From positions 124,001 through 188,000 of the forward strand of contig CAKTEH010000001.1 of the NCBI GenBank assembly GCA_934546935.1: a stretch of DNA of 64,000 nucleotides, in the 5' to 3' direction. The notes below the pieces were generated by a model. The model saw nothing but the letters and a program-made list of their open reading frames with translations. It searched no databases and was not told the DNA's origin. Shown one piece after another: positions 16,491 through 24,212 of this stretch. This stretch comes from an uncultured Eubacteriales bacterium. GTDB lineage: Bacteria; Bacillota; Clostridia; Oscillospirales; QAMX01. The position numbers and the translations under genes were made by a program. The number at the start of each line of letters is the position of its first letter. The first letter of the stretch is position 1.

Positions 16491-16780
16491 CATCCATTTA
16501 TAACGTAATCCGCCGCCCGATTGTCACCGAACGTTCGGTGGCCGCCGCGCAGGGAAAAAAGTACACCTTCGAAGTCGATCGCCATGCCAACAAGATCGAA
16601 ATCAAGGAAGCTGTCGAAAAGATTTTCGACGTAAAGGTGGCAAGCGTAAATACAATGAACCTTAAGGGCAAGACCCGCCGCCGCGGTTATACCAGCGGTT
16701 CTACGGCTGCCTGGAAAAAAGCAATTGTTACGCTGACCGCTGACTCCAAGGGCATCGAGTTCTTTGAGTCGTTCACCTGA
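16487..16780 (+). CDS. rplW: 50S ribosomal protein L23
   Basis: 97 residues. 'IYNVIRRPIVTERSV' and 'YTFEVDRHANKIEIKEAVE' are typical. L23 sits at the tunnel exit and docks trigger factor and SRP. It is translationally coupled to rplD through an ATGA overlap. Confidence 0.97.
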   Translation: MTSIYNVIRRPIVTERSVAAAQGKKYTFEVDRHANKIEIKEAVEKIFDVKVASVNTMNLKGKTRRRGYTSGSTAAWKKAIVTLTADSKGIEFFESFT

Positions 16781-16820
16781 TAAGCGTTTTAAACAGATTT
16801 TAAAACAGGGAGTGAGATAG

Positions 16821-17654
16821 ATGCCGATAAAGACCTTTAGACCCACGACCCCGTCCCGCCGTCATATGACGACGCTTGACAATTCGGGTCTGGATAAGGT
16901 AAAGCCGGAAAAGGGTCTTCTGGATACCAATAAGAAGAACGCCGGCCGTAACAGCTATGGCAGAATTACCGTCCGTCATCAGGGCGGCGGAAACAGACAA
17001 AAATACAGAATTATCGATTTTAAACGCGATAAAGTGGATATGCCGGCCAAGGTCCTGTTTATTGAATATGACCCTAACCGTTCCGCGAATATCGCCCGCG
17101 TTGAATATGAAGATGGCGAACGCCGTTATATCCTGGCTCCGGTAGGCCTTAACCGCGGCGATACCATCCTCGCCAGCGCAACCGCCGATATCAAGCCGGG
17201 CAACACGCTCCCGATCGGCAACATCCCGGTTGGTACTATTATCCACAATGTGGAACTTTACCCGGGCCGCGGCGCACAGCTCGTCCGTTCGGCCGGCGCA
17301 TCCGCGCAGCTGATGGCGAAGGAAAATGGATATGCACAGGTTCGCCTCCCGTCCGGCGAGGTTCGTCTTGTCCGCCTGGACTGCAAGGCCACGATCGGCC
17401 AGGTTGGCAACCTCGATCATGAAAATGTCCAGATTGGTAAGGCCGGCCGCAAGCGTCATATGGGCGTCCGACCGACTGTCCGCGGTAGCGTTATGAACCC
17501 GGTTGACCACCCGCATGGCGGTGGTGAGGGCAAAAGCCCGGTTGGCCGTCCCGGCCCGGTTACCCCTTGGGGCAAACCGACCCTCGGCTACAAAACCCGT
17601 TCCAAGAAGAACCGCTCCAACAAGTTCATTGTTAAGCGCCGCAACAGCAAGTAA
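16821..17654 (+). CDS. rplB: 50S ribosomal protein L2
   Basis: 277 residues. It shows 'PIKTFRPTTPSRRHMTTLD' at the start, 'GRNSYGRITVRHQGGGNRQK', and the near-invariant 'NPVDHPHGGGEGKSP' near the peptidyl-transferase centre. L2 is needed for subunit association. The length is standard. Confidence 0.98.
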   Translation: MPIKTFRPTTPSRRHMTTLDNSGLDKVKPEKGLLDTNKKNAGRNSYGRITVRHQGGGNRQKYRIIDFKRDKVDMPAKVLFIEYDPNRSANIARVEYEDGERRYILAPVGLNRGDTILASATADIKPGNTLPIGNIPVGTIIHNVELYPGRGAQLVRSAGASAQLMAKENGYAQVRLPSGEVRLVRLDCKATIGQVGNLDHENVQIGKAGRKRHMGVRPTVRGSVMNPVDHPHGGGEGKSPVGRPGPVTPWGKPTLGYKTRSKKNRSNKFIVKRRNSK

Positions 17655-17669
17655 TTGGAGGTTATTTGA

Positions 17670-17945
17670 ATGAGCAGAAGCATTAAAAAGGGCCCGTTTG
17701 TAGCGCCCGAGCTCTACAAGAGAATCGCCGCGATGAACGCTGCAAACGATAAGCAGGTTGTTAAGACCTGGTCCCGCGCCTCCACCATTTTCCCGGAGTT
17801 TGTAGGACATACCATTGCGGTTCATGACGGTCGCAAGCATGTCCCGGTTTATATTACCGAGGATATGGTTGGCCATAAACTCGGTGAGTTTGCTCCCACC
17901 CGGACCTTTAAGGGCCATGCGGGAAGCAAGACTACGGGTAAATAA
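17670..17945 (+). CDS. rpsS: 30S ribosomal protein S19
   Basis: 91 residues. 'SRSIKKGPFVAPELYKRI' and 'HNGRKHVPVYITEDMVGHKL'-like block (here 'HDGRKHVPVYITEDMVGHKL') identify S19, which pairs with S13 in the 30S head. A basic 'FKGHAGSKTTGK' tail closes it. Confidence 0.97.
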   Translation: MSRSIKKGPFVAPELYKRIAAMNAANDKQVVKTWSRASTIFPEFVGHTIAVHDGRKHVPVYITEDMVGHKLGEFAPTRTFKGHAGSKTTGK

Positions 17946-17957
17946 GGAGGAGTCACG

Positions 17958-18293
17958 ATGGAAGCAAAAGCCTATGCAAAGCAGATTCGCATCACTCCGA
18001 GAAAGGTCAAAATCGTCTGCGATCTTATCCGTGGAAAAGACGTTTCCGAAGCCGCTGCGATCCTTGTTAACACCCGTAAAGCTGCCAGCGAGCCGCTCAT
18101 TAAGCTTTTAAAGAGCGCGATCGCCAATGCGCAGAATAATCATGAAATGGACGTCGATAAATTGTATGTCTCTTCCGTTTTCGTCGGCCCTGGCCCAACT
18201 ATGAAGAGATTGATGCCCAGAGCCCGCGGCAGCGCGGACAGAATCTTGAAGAGAACCTCGAACATCACCTTGGCTCTCTCCGAGAGAGAATAA
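17958..18293 (+). CDS. rplV: 50S ribosomal protein L22
   Basis: 111 residues. 'AKQIRITPRKVKIVCDLIRG' and the C-terminal hairpin 'PTMKRLMPRARGSADRI' are the L22 signature. The beta-hairpin reaches into the exit tunnel. AGGAGG precedes the ATG. Confidence 0.97.
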   Translation: MEAKAYAKQIRITPRKVKIVCDLIRGKDVSEAAAILVNTRKAASEPLIKLLKSAIANAQNNHEMDVDKLYVSSVFVGPGPTMKRLMPRARGSADRILKRTSNITLALSERE

Positions 18294-18308
18294 GCAGGAG
18301 GTCAGACA

Positions 18309-19262
18309 ATGGGTCAGAAAGTTAATCCTCACGGACTGCGAGTGGGCGTGATCCAAAACTGGGACTCCCGCTGGTATGCTAAAAACGAAAATGTCGGCGA
18401 TCTTCTCGTCGAAGATTTCAAAATCCGTAAATTTATCAAAGATACGCTGTATGATGCTGGTATCCCGAAGATTGAAATTGAGCGTAATCCAAACCGGGTC
18501 CGCATCTTTATCCATTGCGCCCGTCCGGGTATCGTGATCGGCCGTGGCGGTGCGGATATCGAAAAGCTTCGTCTTCAGCTTGAAGCCATGATCGGCAAGC
18601 GTGTGGCGGTCAATATTGTGGAAATCCGCAATCCTGACCTTAATGCCCAGCTGGTAGCTGAAAATATTGCTGCACAGATTGAGAAGCGCGTCAGCTTCCG
18701 TCGTGCAATGAAGCAGGTTATGGGCCGTGCGACCCGTGCTGGCGCCAAGGGTATCAAGACTTGGGCCTCCGGCCGTCTCGGCGGCGCTGAAATTGCCAGA
18801 ACCGAAGTTTACCACGAAGGCACTATTCCGCTTCAGACGCTGCGTGCCGACATTGATTATGGTTTCGCTGAAGCAAAAACCCAGTATGGCCGCATCGGCA
18901 TCAAAGTCTGGATCTACCGCGGCGAAGTCCTCACAAGAGGCCCGCGTCAGACGACTGTCGAACCGCCGAGAGCTGACCGCAGAGACCGCCGCGACCGCAG
19001 AGACCGCCGCGACGGAGACAGACGCGGCGGCTATAACCGTGACCGTTCGCAGGGCGGCTTCAACCGCGGCGATCGTGCACCGGGCGGCTATCGCAACAAT
19101 AATACGGGCGCACCGGGCGGCCAGCGTACTGGCGGTTATAATAACAACCGCGCCGGCGGCCAGGGCGGCTTCAACCGCGGCCCGCGTCCGCAGGGCACTG
19201 CTCCCCGCGCTCCGCGGCCGGCAGCAGGCGCCCCCGCTAAACCGGAAGGAGGCAACAACTAA
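18309..19262 (+). CDS. rpsC: 30S ribosomal protein S3 with long Arg/Asp/Gly-rich C-terminal extension
   Basis: 317 residues, against about 210-230 in most bacteria. The core (1-208) is standard: 'GQKVNPHGLRVGVIQNWDSR', the KH-domain 'GIVIGRGGADIEKL', and 'YGRIGIKVWIYRGEVL'. It forms part of the mRNA entry channel. About 110 further residues are low-complexity: RRD repeats, then Gly/Asn/Arg-rich 'GGYN', 'GGFNRG' and 'GGYRNN' units, then a Pro/Ala tail. Such RGG-like tails suggest nonspecific RNA binding. Their role here is inferred only. The stop overlaps the rplP start (TAATG). Confidence 0.95.
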   Translation: MGQKVNPHGLRVGVIQNWDSRWYAKNENVGDLLVEDFKIRKFIKDTLYDAGIPKIEIERNPNRVRIFIHCARPGIVIGRGGADIEKLRLQLEAMIGKRVAVNIVEIRNPDLNAQLVAENIAAQIEKRVSFRRAMKQVMGRATRAGAKGIKTWASGRLGGAEIARTEVYHEGTIPLQTLRADIDYGFAEAKTQYGRIGIKVWIYRGEVLTRGPRQTTVEPPRADRRDRRDRRDRRDGDRRGGYNRDRSQGGFNRGDRAPGGYRNNNTGAPGGQRTGGYNNNRAGGQGGFNRGPRPQGTAPRAPRPAAGAPAKPEGGNN

Positions 19263-19720
19263 TGCTTCTGCCTAAGAGAGTAAAATATCGTAAACAGCAA
19301 AGAGGCCGCATGAAGGGCGTTGCCCATAAAGGCAATAAGGTTACCTATGGCGAATATGGCATCATGGCGATGGAACCGGCATGGATCAGCTCCAACCAGA
19401 TTGAAGCCGCCCGTATTGCCATGACCAGATATACCCGCCGCGGCGGTAAGGTCTGGATTAAGATCTTCCCTGATAAGCCTATTACCAAGAAACCGGCGGA
19501 AACCCGCATGGGTTCCGGTAAGGGTTCTCCAGAATATTGGGTAGCGGTTGTCAAGCCGGGCAGAGTCATGTTTGAAATCGCCGGCGTGCCGGAAGAAACT
19601 GCGCGTGAAGCACTGCGTCTGGCTGGCTATAAGCTCCCGATCAAAACCAAGTTTGTTAAGCGCGAAGACCTGCCGGCGGATACGGCAGAAGAGGATGGCG
19701 GTGAAGTAGATGAAGGCTAA
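19262..19720 (+). CDS. rplP: 50S ribosomal protein L16
   Basis: 152 residues. 'MLLPKRVKYRKQQRGRMKG' and 'GGKVWIKIFPDKPITKKPAE' define L16, which contacts tRNA at the A site. About ten acidic residues ('EEDGGEVDEG') extend the usual ~143-residue C-terminus. It overlaps rpsC at its start and rpmC at its end. Confidence 0.97.
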   Translation: MLLPKRVKYRKQQRGRMKGVAHKGNKVTYGEYGIMAMEPAWISSNQIEAARIAMTRYTRRGGKVWIKIFPDKPITKKPAETRMGSGKGSPEYWVAVVKPGRVMFEIAGVPEETAREALRLAGYKLPIKTKFVKREDLPADTAEEDGGEVDEG

Positions 19721-19901
19721 TGAGATCCGCGAAATGTCGCTCGAAGAGCTGAATGTGAAGTTGAACGATCTGAAAAAAGACCTCTTCAACCTTCGTTTCC
19801 AGAATGCGACCAACCAGCTTGAAAACCCGAAGCAGATCACCGAAGTCCGCCGTGATATCGCACGGGTGAAAACCGTTATCACTGAGAAGACGGCCGAATA
19901 A
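19710..19901 (+). CDS. rpmC: 50S ribosomal protein L29
   Basis: 63 residues, two-helix protein with 'KANEIREMSLEELNVKLNDL' and 'LFNLRFQNATNQLENPKQI'. It sits by L23 at the tunnel exit. The start lies eleven bases inside rplP, and GGCGGTG serves as ribosome-binding site. Confidence 0.96.
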   Translation: MKANEIREMSLEELNVKLNDLKKDLFNLRFQNATNQLENPKQITEVRRDIARVKTVITEKTAE

Positions 19902-19916
19902 GGAGGGTATTTTTAG

Positions 19917-20174
19917 ATGGAAGAAAGAGCTTTCCGTAAAACTCGAGTAGGCCGCGTTGTATCGGATAAGATGGACAAGACCATCGTAGTGGCGGTCGAA
20001 GAGAGGGTTGCACACCCGCTTTATAAAAAGATTATCAAGAGCACATATCGCCTGAAGGCCCACGATGAAGAGAATGCGTGCGGCATCGGCGACAGAGTAT
20101 TGGTTATGGAGACTCGCCCCCTTTCTAAGGATAAGAGATGGCGTCTGGTCGAGATAATCGAAAAAGCACGCTAA
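19917..20174 (+). CDS. rpsQ: 30S ribosomal protein S17
   Basis: 85 residues. 'GRVVSDKMDKTIVVAVEERV' and 'HPLYKKIIKSTYRLKAHDE' are S17 signatures. It is a primary 16S rRNA binder. AGGAGGG precedes the start. Confidence 0.96.
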   Translation: MEERAFRKTRVGRVVSDKMDKTIVVAVEERVAHPLYKKIIKSTYRLKAHDEENACGIGDRVLVMETRPLSKDKRWRLVEIIEKAR

Positions 20175-20192
20175 AGAAGGAGGCTGGCTTAC

Positions 20193-20561
20193 ATGATTCA
20201 ACAGGAATCCAAATTAAAGGTAGCCGACAACACCGGAGCAAAGGAGCTTAAGTGCATCCGAGTGCTCGGCGGTTCGGTACGTAAGTACGGCAATATTGGC
20301 GATGTTATCGTGGCCTCCGTCAGAAAGGCCGCACCGGGCGGCGTTGTAAAGAAGGGCGAAGTTGTAAAAGCCGTAATCGTCCGCTCTGCACAGGGCGTCC
20401 GCCGCGCAGACGGCAGCTATGTCAAATTCGACGATAATGCCGCTGTTATTATCAGAGAAGATAAAAACCCGAGAGGCACGCGTATTTTTGGACCGGTAGC
20501 ACGTGAGCTCCGCGACCGTGACTATATGAAAATCCTGTCTCTCGCCCCCGAAGTTCTTTAA
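20193..20561 (+). CDS. rplN: 50S ribosomal protein L14
   Basis: 122 residues, standard length. 'MIQQESKLKVADNTGAKEL' and 'GTRIFGPVARELRDRDYMKI' identify L14, part of the intersubunit bridge with h14 of 16S rRNA. AAGGAGG upstream. Confidence 0.98.
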   Translation: MIQQESKLKVADNTGAKELKCIRVLGGSVRKYGNIGDVIVASVRKAAPGGVVKKGEVVKAVIVRSAQGVRRADGSYVKFDDNAAVIIREDKNPRGTRIFGPVARELRDRDYMKILSLAPEVL

Positions 20562-20576
20562 GGGAGGGCGCAGAAA

Positions 20577-20894
20577 ATGAATTCGCTTAAGATCAAAAAA
20601 GGCGATAATGTTCAGGTCATTGCCGGCAAAGACCGTGGCCGCAGCGGAAAAGTTGTTGCCACCGATGCAAAGAACGGTACGGTGATCGTGTCGGGCATCA
20701 ATATCGCTACCAAGCATAAAAAACCCCGCAGCATGCAGGATCAGGGCGGTATCATCAAGCAGGAACTTCCGCTGGAGGCTTCCAATGTGATGGTTGTCTG
20801 CTCGAAGTGCCATAAACCCACCCGGATTAAGACTGAGGTTTCTGCCTCCGGCGAGAAGACCCGCCTTTGCAAAAAGTGCGGCGCACAGCTGTAA
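20577..20894 (+). CDS. rplX: 50S ribosomal protein L24
   Basis: 105 residues. The KOW motif 'KGDNVQVIAGKDRGRSGKV' at the N-terminus is followed by a C-terminal zinc ribbon ('CSKCHKPTRI' and 'CKKCGAQL'). L24 nucleates 50S assembly. The four-cysteine tail is the zinc form of L24. Confidence 0.96.
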   Translation: MNSLKIKKGDNVQVIAGKDRGRSGKVVATDAKNGTVIVSGINIATKHKKPRSMQDQGGIIKQELPLEASNVMVVCSKCHKPTRIKTEVSASGEKTRLCKKCGAQL

Positions 20895-20911
20895 GGGAGG
20901 ATATAGAAGAT

Positions 20912-21457
20912 ATGGCAGCTAGAATGAAAGTTATGTACCAGAAGGAAGTTGCACCGGCGCTGATGAAGAAATTCGAGTATAAAAGCCCGATGCAGATTCC
21001 TAAACTGGATAAAGTCGTGATTAATGTCGGCTGCGGCGAGGCACGCGATAATTCGAAAATTATTGATGCTGTTGTTGCAGATATTACTGCGATTTCCGGA
21101 CAAAAACCGGTCGTAACCCACGCCCGTAAGAGCGTCGCAAACTTTAAGCTCCGTGAAGGTATGCCTGTCGGCGTCAAGGTTACGCTGCGCGCAGACCGCA
21201 TGTGGGAGTTTCTGGATCGCTTTTTTAACGTTGCGCTCCCGCGTGTCCGCGACTTCCGTGGTATCAGCGCCAATTCCTTCGACGGCCGCGGCAATTATGC
21301 CCTTGGCTTGAAGGAACAGCTTATCTTCCCGGAAATCGAGTATGACAAAATCGATAAGATCCGCGGTATGGATATCGTTATTGTCACAACCGCCAATACA
21401 GACGAAGAAGCCAGAGAGCTGTTAACGCTCCTGGGTGCTCCGTTTGCAAGAGAGTAA
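20912..21457 (+). CDS. rplE: 50S ribosomal protein L5
   Basis: 181 residues. 'MQIPKLDKVVINVGCGEA', 'GQKPVVTHARKSVANFKLRE' and 'RGMDIVIVTTANTDEEAREL' are L5 signatures. It binds 5S rRNA in the central protuberance. The ATG at 20912 is chosen because GGGAGG lies just upstream. A longer upstream frame only overlaps rplX. Confidence 0.97.
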   Translation: MAARMKVMYQKEVAPALMKKFEYKSPMQIPKLDKVVINVGCGEARDNSKIIDAVVADITAISGQKPVVTHARKSVANFKLREGMPVGVKVTLRADRMWEFLDRFFNVALPRVRDFRGISANSFDGRGNYALGLKEQLIFPEIEYDKIDKIRGMDIVIVTTANTDEEARELLTLLGAPFARE

Positions 21458-21474
21458 GAAGGAGGCAGGAACAA

Positions 21475-21660
21475 GTGGCTAAGAAATCAATGATCTTAAA
21501 GCAGCAGAGAACCCCAAAGTTCTCTACTCGCGGCTACAATCGCTGCAAGCTTTGCGGCCGGCCGCATGCCTACCTTCGCGATTACGGCATCTGCAGAATC
21601 TGCTTCCGTGAGCTTGCTTACAAGGGCCAGATTCCGGGTGTGAAAAAGGCAAGCTGGTAA
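21475..21660 (+). CDS. rpsN: 30S ribosomal protein S14, zinc-binding type
   Basis: 61 residues, the short S14 with CxxC-x12-CxxC ('CKLCGRPH' and 'CRICFRE'). It starts with GTG behind AAGGAGG. Some Firmicutes keep a second zinc-free copy for zinc limitation. None is in this window. Confidence 0.96.
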   Translation: MAKKSMILKQQRTPKFSTRGYNRCKLCGRPHAYLRDYGICRICFRELAYKGQIPGVKKASW

Positions 21661-21674
21661 GGAGGATTTAGGAA

Positions 21675-22073
21675 ATGCATATTACAGATCCCATCGCCGA
21701 TATGCTGACCCGTCTGCGTAACGCAGGGACCGCGAAGCATGAATCGGTTGAAGTACCGGCCTCTAAAATGAAAAAGGCAATCGCTCAGATCCTGCTCGAG
21801 GAAGGTTACATCAAGAATTATAAGATCGTCGAAGAGGGCCCCCAGGGCACAATTAAGATTGCACTGAAATATACCGCAGACGGCACTCGTGCCATAAGCG
21901 GCCTGCGCCGTGTTTCCAAGCCCGGCCTGCGCATTTATGCCCCGGCTGATGAGCTTCCTCAGGTGCTGCGCGGACTTGGCATCGCGATCATTTCCACTTC
22001 CAAGGGCATTATGACCGATAAAAAGGCTCGCGAAGAGCATGTTGGTGGCGAAGTCCTCGCCTTTATCTGGTAA
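21675..22073 (+). CDS. rpsH: 30S ribosomal protein S8
   Basis: 132 residues. 'ITDPIADMLTRLRNAGTAKH' and 'GIAIISTSKGIMTDKKARE' are typical. S8 binds helix 21 of 16S rRNA and represses the spc operon in E. coli. AAGGAGGA upstream. Confidence 0.97.
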   Translation: MHITDPIADMLTRLRNAGTAKHESVEVPASKMKKAIAQILLEEGYIKNYKIVEEGPQGTIKIALKYTADGTRAISGLRRVSKPGLRIYAPADELPQVLRGLGIAIISTSKGIMTDKKAREEHVGGEVLAFIW

Positions 22074-22091
22074 GGAGGAGGAAGAAAAGCT

Positions 22092-22634
22092 ATGTCCAGA
22101 ATTGGTAAAATGCCGATCACGGTTCCGGCAGACTGCCAGGTCGCGATCGATGGTAAGAATATAAAGGTTAAAGGCCCCAAGGGCGAGCTGAGCATGACGG
22201 TTCATAATCTTGTTTCCGTTGCGCTTGATAATGGGATTATCCATGTCAGCTGTGAGGGCGACTCTAAAGAAGCCAACGCCCTTCATGGTTTGACCCGTGC
22301 CCTTGTCCATAATATGGTTGTTGGCGTCCACGAGGGGTTCAAGAAGGAACTGGAAGTCAATGGCGTCGGTTACAGGGCTGCCAAGTCCGGCAATTCGCTG
22401 GTACTGAATGTTGGCTACTCCCATCAGGTAACGGTTGACGAGATCCCCGGCATCAGCATTGATGTCCCGGCCCCGAATAAAATCGTTATTAGCGGTCCGG
22501 ACCGTCAGGCTGTCGGTCAGTTTGCCGCTGAAGTCCGCGAAATCAGACCTCCGGAACCCTATAAGGGCAAAGGAATCAAGTATGTCGACGAAACCATTAT
22601 CCGCAAAGTCGGTAAGGCCGGCGGCAAGAAGTAA
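22092..22634 (+). CDS. rplF: 50S ribosomal protein L6
   Basis: 180 residues with the two-repeat L6 fold. 'SRIGKMPITVP' opens it, and 'RPPEPYKGKGIKYVDE' is the conserved C-terminal block near the sarcin-ricin loop. AAGGAGGAG precedes the ATG. Confidence 0.97.
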   Translation: MSRIGKMPITVPADCQVAIDGKNIKVKGPKGELSMTVHNLVSVALDNGIIHVSCEGDSKEANALHGLTRALVHNMVVGVHEGFKKELEVNGVGYRAAKSGNSLVLNVGYSHQVTVDEIPGISIDVPAPNKIVISGPDRQAVGQFAAEVREIRPPEPYKGKGIKYVDETIIRKVGKAGGKK

Positions 22635-22647
22635 GGGAGAGTAACCG

Positions 22648-23007
22648 ATGGTTAGCAGAAAAGATAGCAATAAGCAGCGCATTAAGCGCCACCGCAGAGT
22701 ACGCGGAGCCATCTCGGGCACTCCGGAAAGACCGCGCCTGTGTGTGTATAGAAGCCTTTCTAATATTTATGCTCAGGTAATTGACGACGTCAACCGTGTT
22801 ACGATCGCCAGCGCCTCTTCCACGGAAAAAGGCTTCGGCGAATACGGCGGAAACTGCGAAGCAGCGAAAAAAGTCGGTCTTGCGGTTGCTGAACGTGCCG
22901 GCGCCAAGGGCGTAAAGACCGTAGTCTTCGACCGTGGCGGCTATGTTTACCACGGCAGAGTACAGGCACTGGCCGACGGCGCCCGTGAGGGCGGCCTCGA
23001 GTTTTAA
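22648..23007 (+). CDS. rplR: 50S ribosomal protein L18
   Basis: 119 residues. 'HRRVRGAISGTPERPRLCVY' and 'VVFDRGGYVYHGRVQALADG' are L18 signatures. It binds 5S rRNA together with L5. Only thirteen bases separate it from rplF. Confidence 0.97.
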   Translation: MVSRKDSNKQRIKRHRRVRGAISGTPERPRLCVYRSLSNIYAQVIDDVNRVTIASASSTEKGFGEYGGNCEAAKKVGLAVAERAGAKGVKTVVFDRGGYVYHGRVQALADGAREGGLEF

Positions 23008-23022
23008 GTTGGAGGGCAGGAA

Positions 23023-23529
23023 ATGGCAAAGTTAATCGATGCGTCGACCCTCGACCTGACCGAGAAAGTCGTAGCGCTGAATCGTGTATCTAAGACCGTT
23101 AAAGGCGGTCGTATTTTCAAATTCACTGCATTGGTGGTCGTTGGTAACGGCAATGGTATCGTGGGTTTCGGCCTTGGCAAGGCTGCTGAAGTTCCGGACG
23201 CAATCCGCAAGGGAATGGAAGATGCGAAAAAGAACCTCAAGCAGATCGCGCTTAAGGGGACAACAATCCCGCATGAAGTTATTGGCGAGTTCGGAGCTGG
23301 AAAGGTGCTGCTTAAACCGGCAGCCCCCGGTACCGGAATCATCACCGGCGGCGTCGTTCGTGCAGTTATGGAGGCCGTCGGCATCCAGGACGTGCGCGCT
23401 AAGTGCCTTCGCTCAAACACTCCGCAAAACGTTGTTTCCGCTACCATGGCCGGCCTGATGCAGCTGCGTAATGCCGAGCAGGTCGCGGCTGTGCGCGGAA
23501 AGAGCGTTGACGAAATTGTCAAGGGCTAA
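23023..23529 (+). CDS. rpsE: 30S ribosomal protein S5
   Basis: 168 residues. 'VVALNRVSKTVKGGRIFKFT' and 'AAPGTGIITGGVVRAVMEAV' define S5, a fidelity protein beside S4. GGAGGG lies upstream. Confidence 0.97.
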   Translation: MAKLIDASTLDLTEKVVALNRVSKTVKGGRIFKFTALVVVGNGNGIVGFGLGKAAEVPDAIRKGMEDAKKNLKQIALKGTTIPHEVIGEFGAGKVLLKPAAPGTGIITGGVVRAVMEAVGIQDVRAKCLRSNTPQNVVSATMAGLMQLRNAEQVAAVRGKSVDEIVKG

Positions 23530-23539
23530 GGAGGACGTC

Positions 23540-23719
23540 ATGGCTAATATTAAAGTTACGCTCGTTAAGAGTTTAAGCGGCAGGCATAAGACACATATTG
23601 CCACCGCCAATTCCCTTGGCCTCCGTAAGATTGGGGACTGCAATGTACAGCCGGACAATGAGCAGACCCGCGGCAAAATTGCCCAAATTGCTTATCTTGT
23701 CAAGGTAGAAGAGGCATAA
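23540..23719 (+). CDS. rpmD: 50S ribosomal protein L30
   Basis: 59 residues. 'IKVTLVKSLSGRHKTHIATA' and 'LGLRKIGDCNVQPDNEQTRG' identify L30. The ATG at 23540 is preceded by AAGGAGG and lies ten bases after the rpsE stop. Upstream in-frame codons only overlap rpsE. Confidence 0.96.
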   Translation: MANIKVTLVKSLSGRHKTHIATANSLGLRKIGDCNVQPDNEQTRGKIAQIAYLVKVEEA

Positions 23720-23770
23720 TTACCCCGGTAAGAATATTTCTTATCGTGCGAGCGAAAGGAATGTAACAAT

Positions 23771-24211
23771 ATGAAATTATATGAACTTTCACCGGCGCCG
23801 GGGTCTGTCAGCGCCCCGAAGCGCAAGGGCCGCGGTGTGGCAACCGGTAATGGCAAAACCGCAGGCCGCGGCCATAAAGGCCAGAAAGCGCGTTCCGGCG
23901 GCGGTGTCCGCCCAGGATTTGACGGTGTTTCTCTTCCGTATATCCGGAAGCTCCCGAAGCGCGGTTTCACGAATCATTTCAAGGTAAACTATGCGGCAGT
24001 CAATCTTGATGATTTGTGCGTGTTTGCAGCCGGCGCCGTGATTGACGCTGAGGCATTGAAGACCGCTGGTATTATTAAAAAAGAACTTGATGGGGTCAAG
24101 GTTTTAGGACGCGGCGAAATTGATAAGGCTGTTACTGTCAAAGCCGCGGCTTTTTCCGAAAGCGCAAAATCCAAAATTGAAGCAGCCGGAGGAAAGGCAG
24201 AGGTGATCTGA
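23771..24211 (+). CDS. rplO: 50S ribosomal protein L15
   Basis: 146 residues. The N-terminal Gly/Arg-rich block 'KRKGRGVATGNGKTAGRGHK' and 'RRGFTNHFK'-like motif (here 'KRGFTNHFKV') are L15 signatures. The gene ends one base before the secY start, so translation is coupled. Confidence 0.96.
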   Translation: MKLYELSPAPGSVSAPKRKGRGVATGNGKTAGRGHKGQKARSGGGVRPGFDGVSLPYIRKLPKRGFTNHFKVNYAAVNLDDLCVFAAGAVIDAEALKTAGIIKKELDGVKVLGRGEIDKAVTVKAAAFSESAKSKIEAAGGKAEVI

Positions 24212-24212
24212 G

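Noticed and set aside
16800..17918. Long minus-strand frame opposite rplB
   Set aside because: It mirrors the strong codon bias of the ribosomal genes. No ribosome-binding site or family features, and the plus strand is certainly coding. The same applies to minus-strand frames at 15137-15862, 18108-18815 and 21618-22721.
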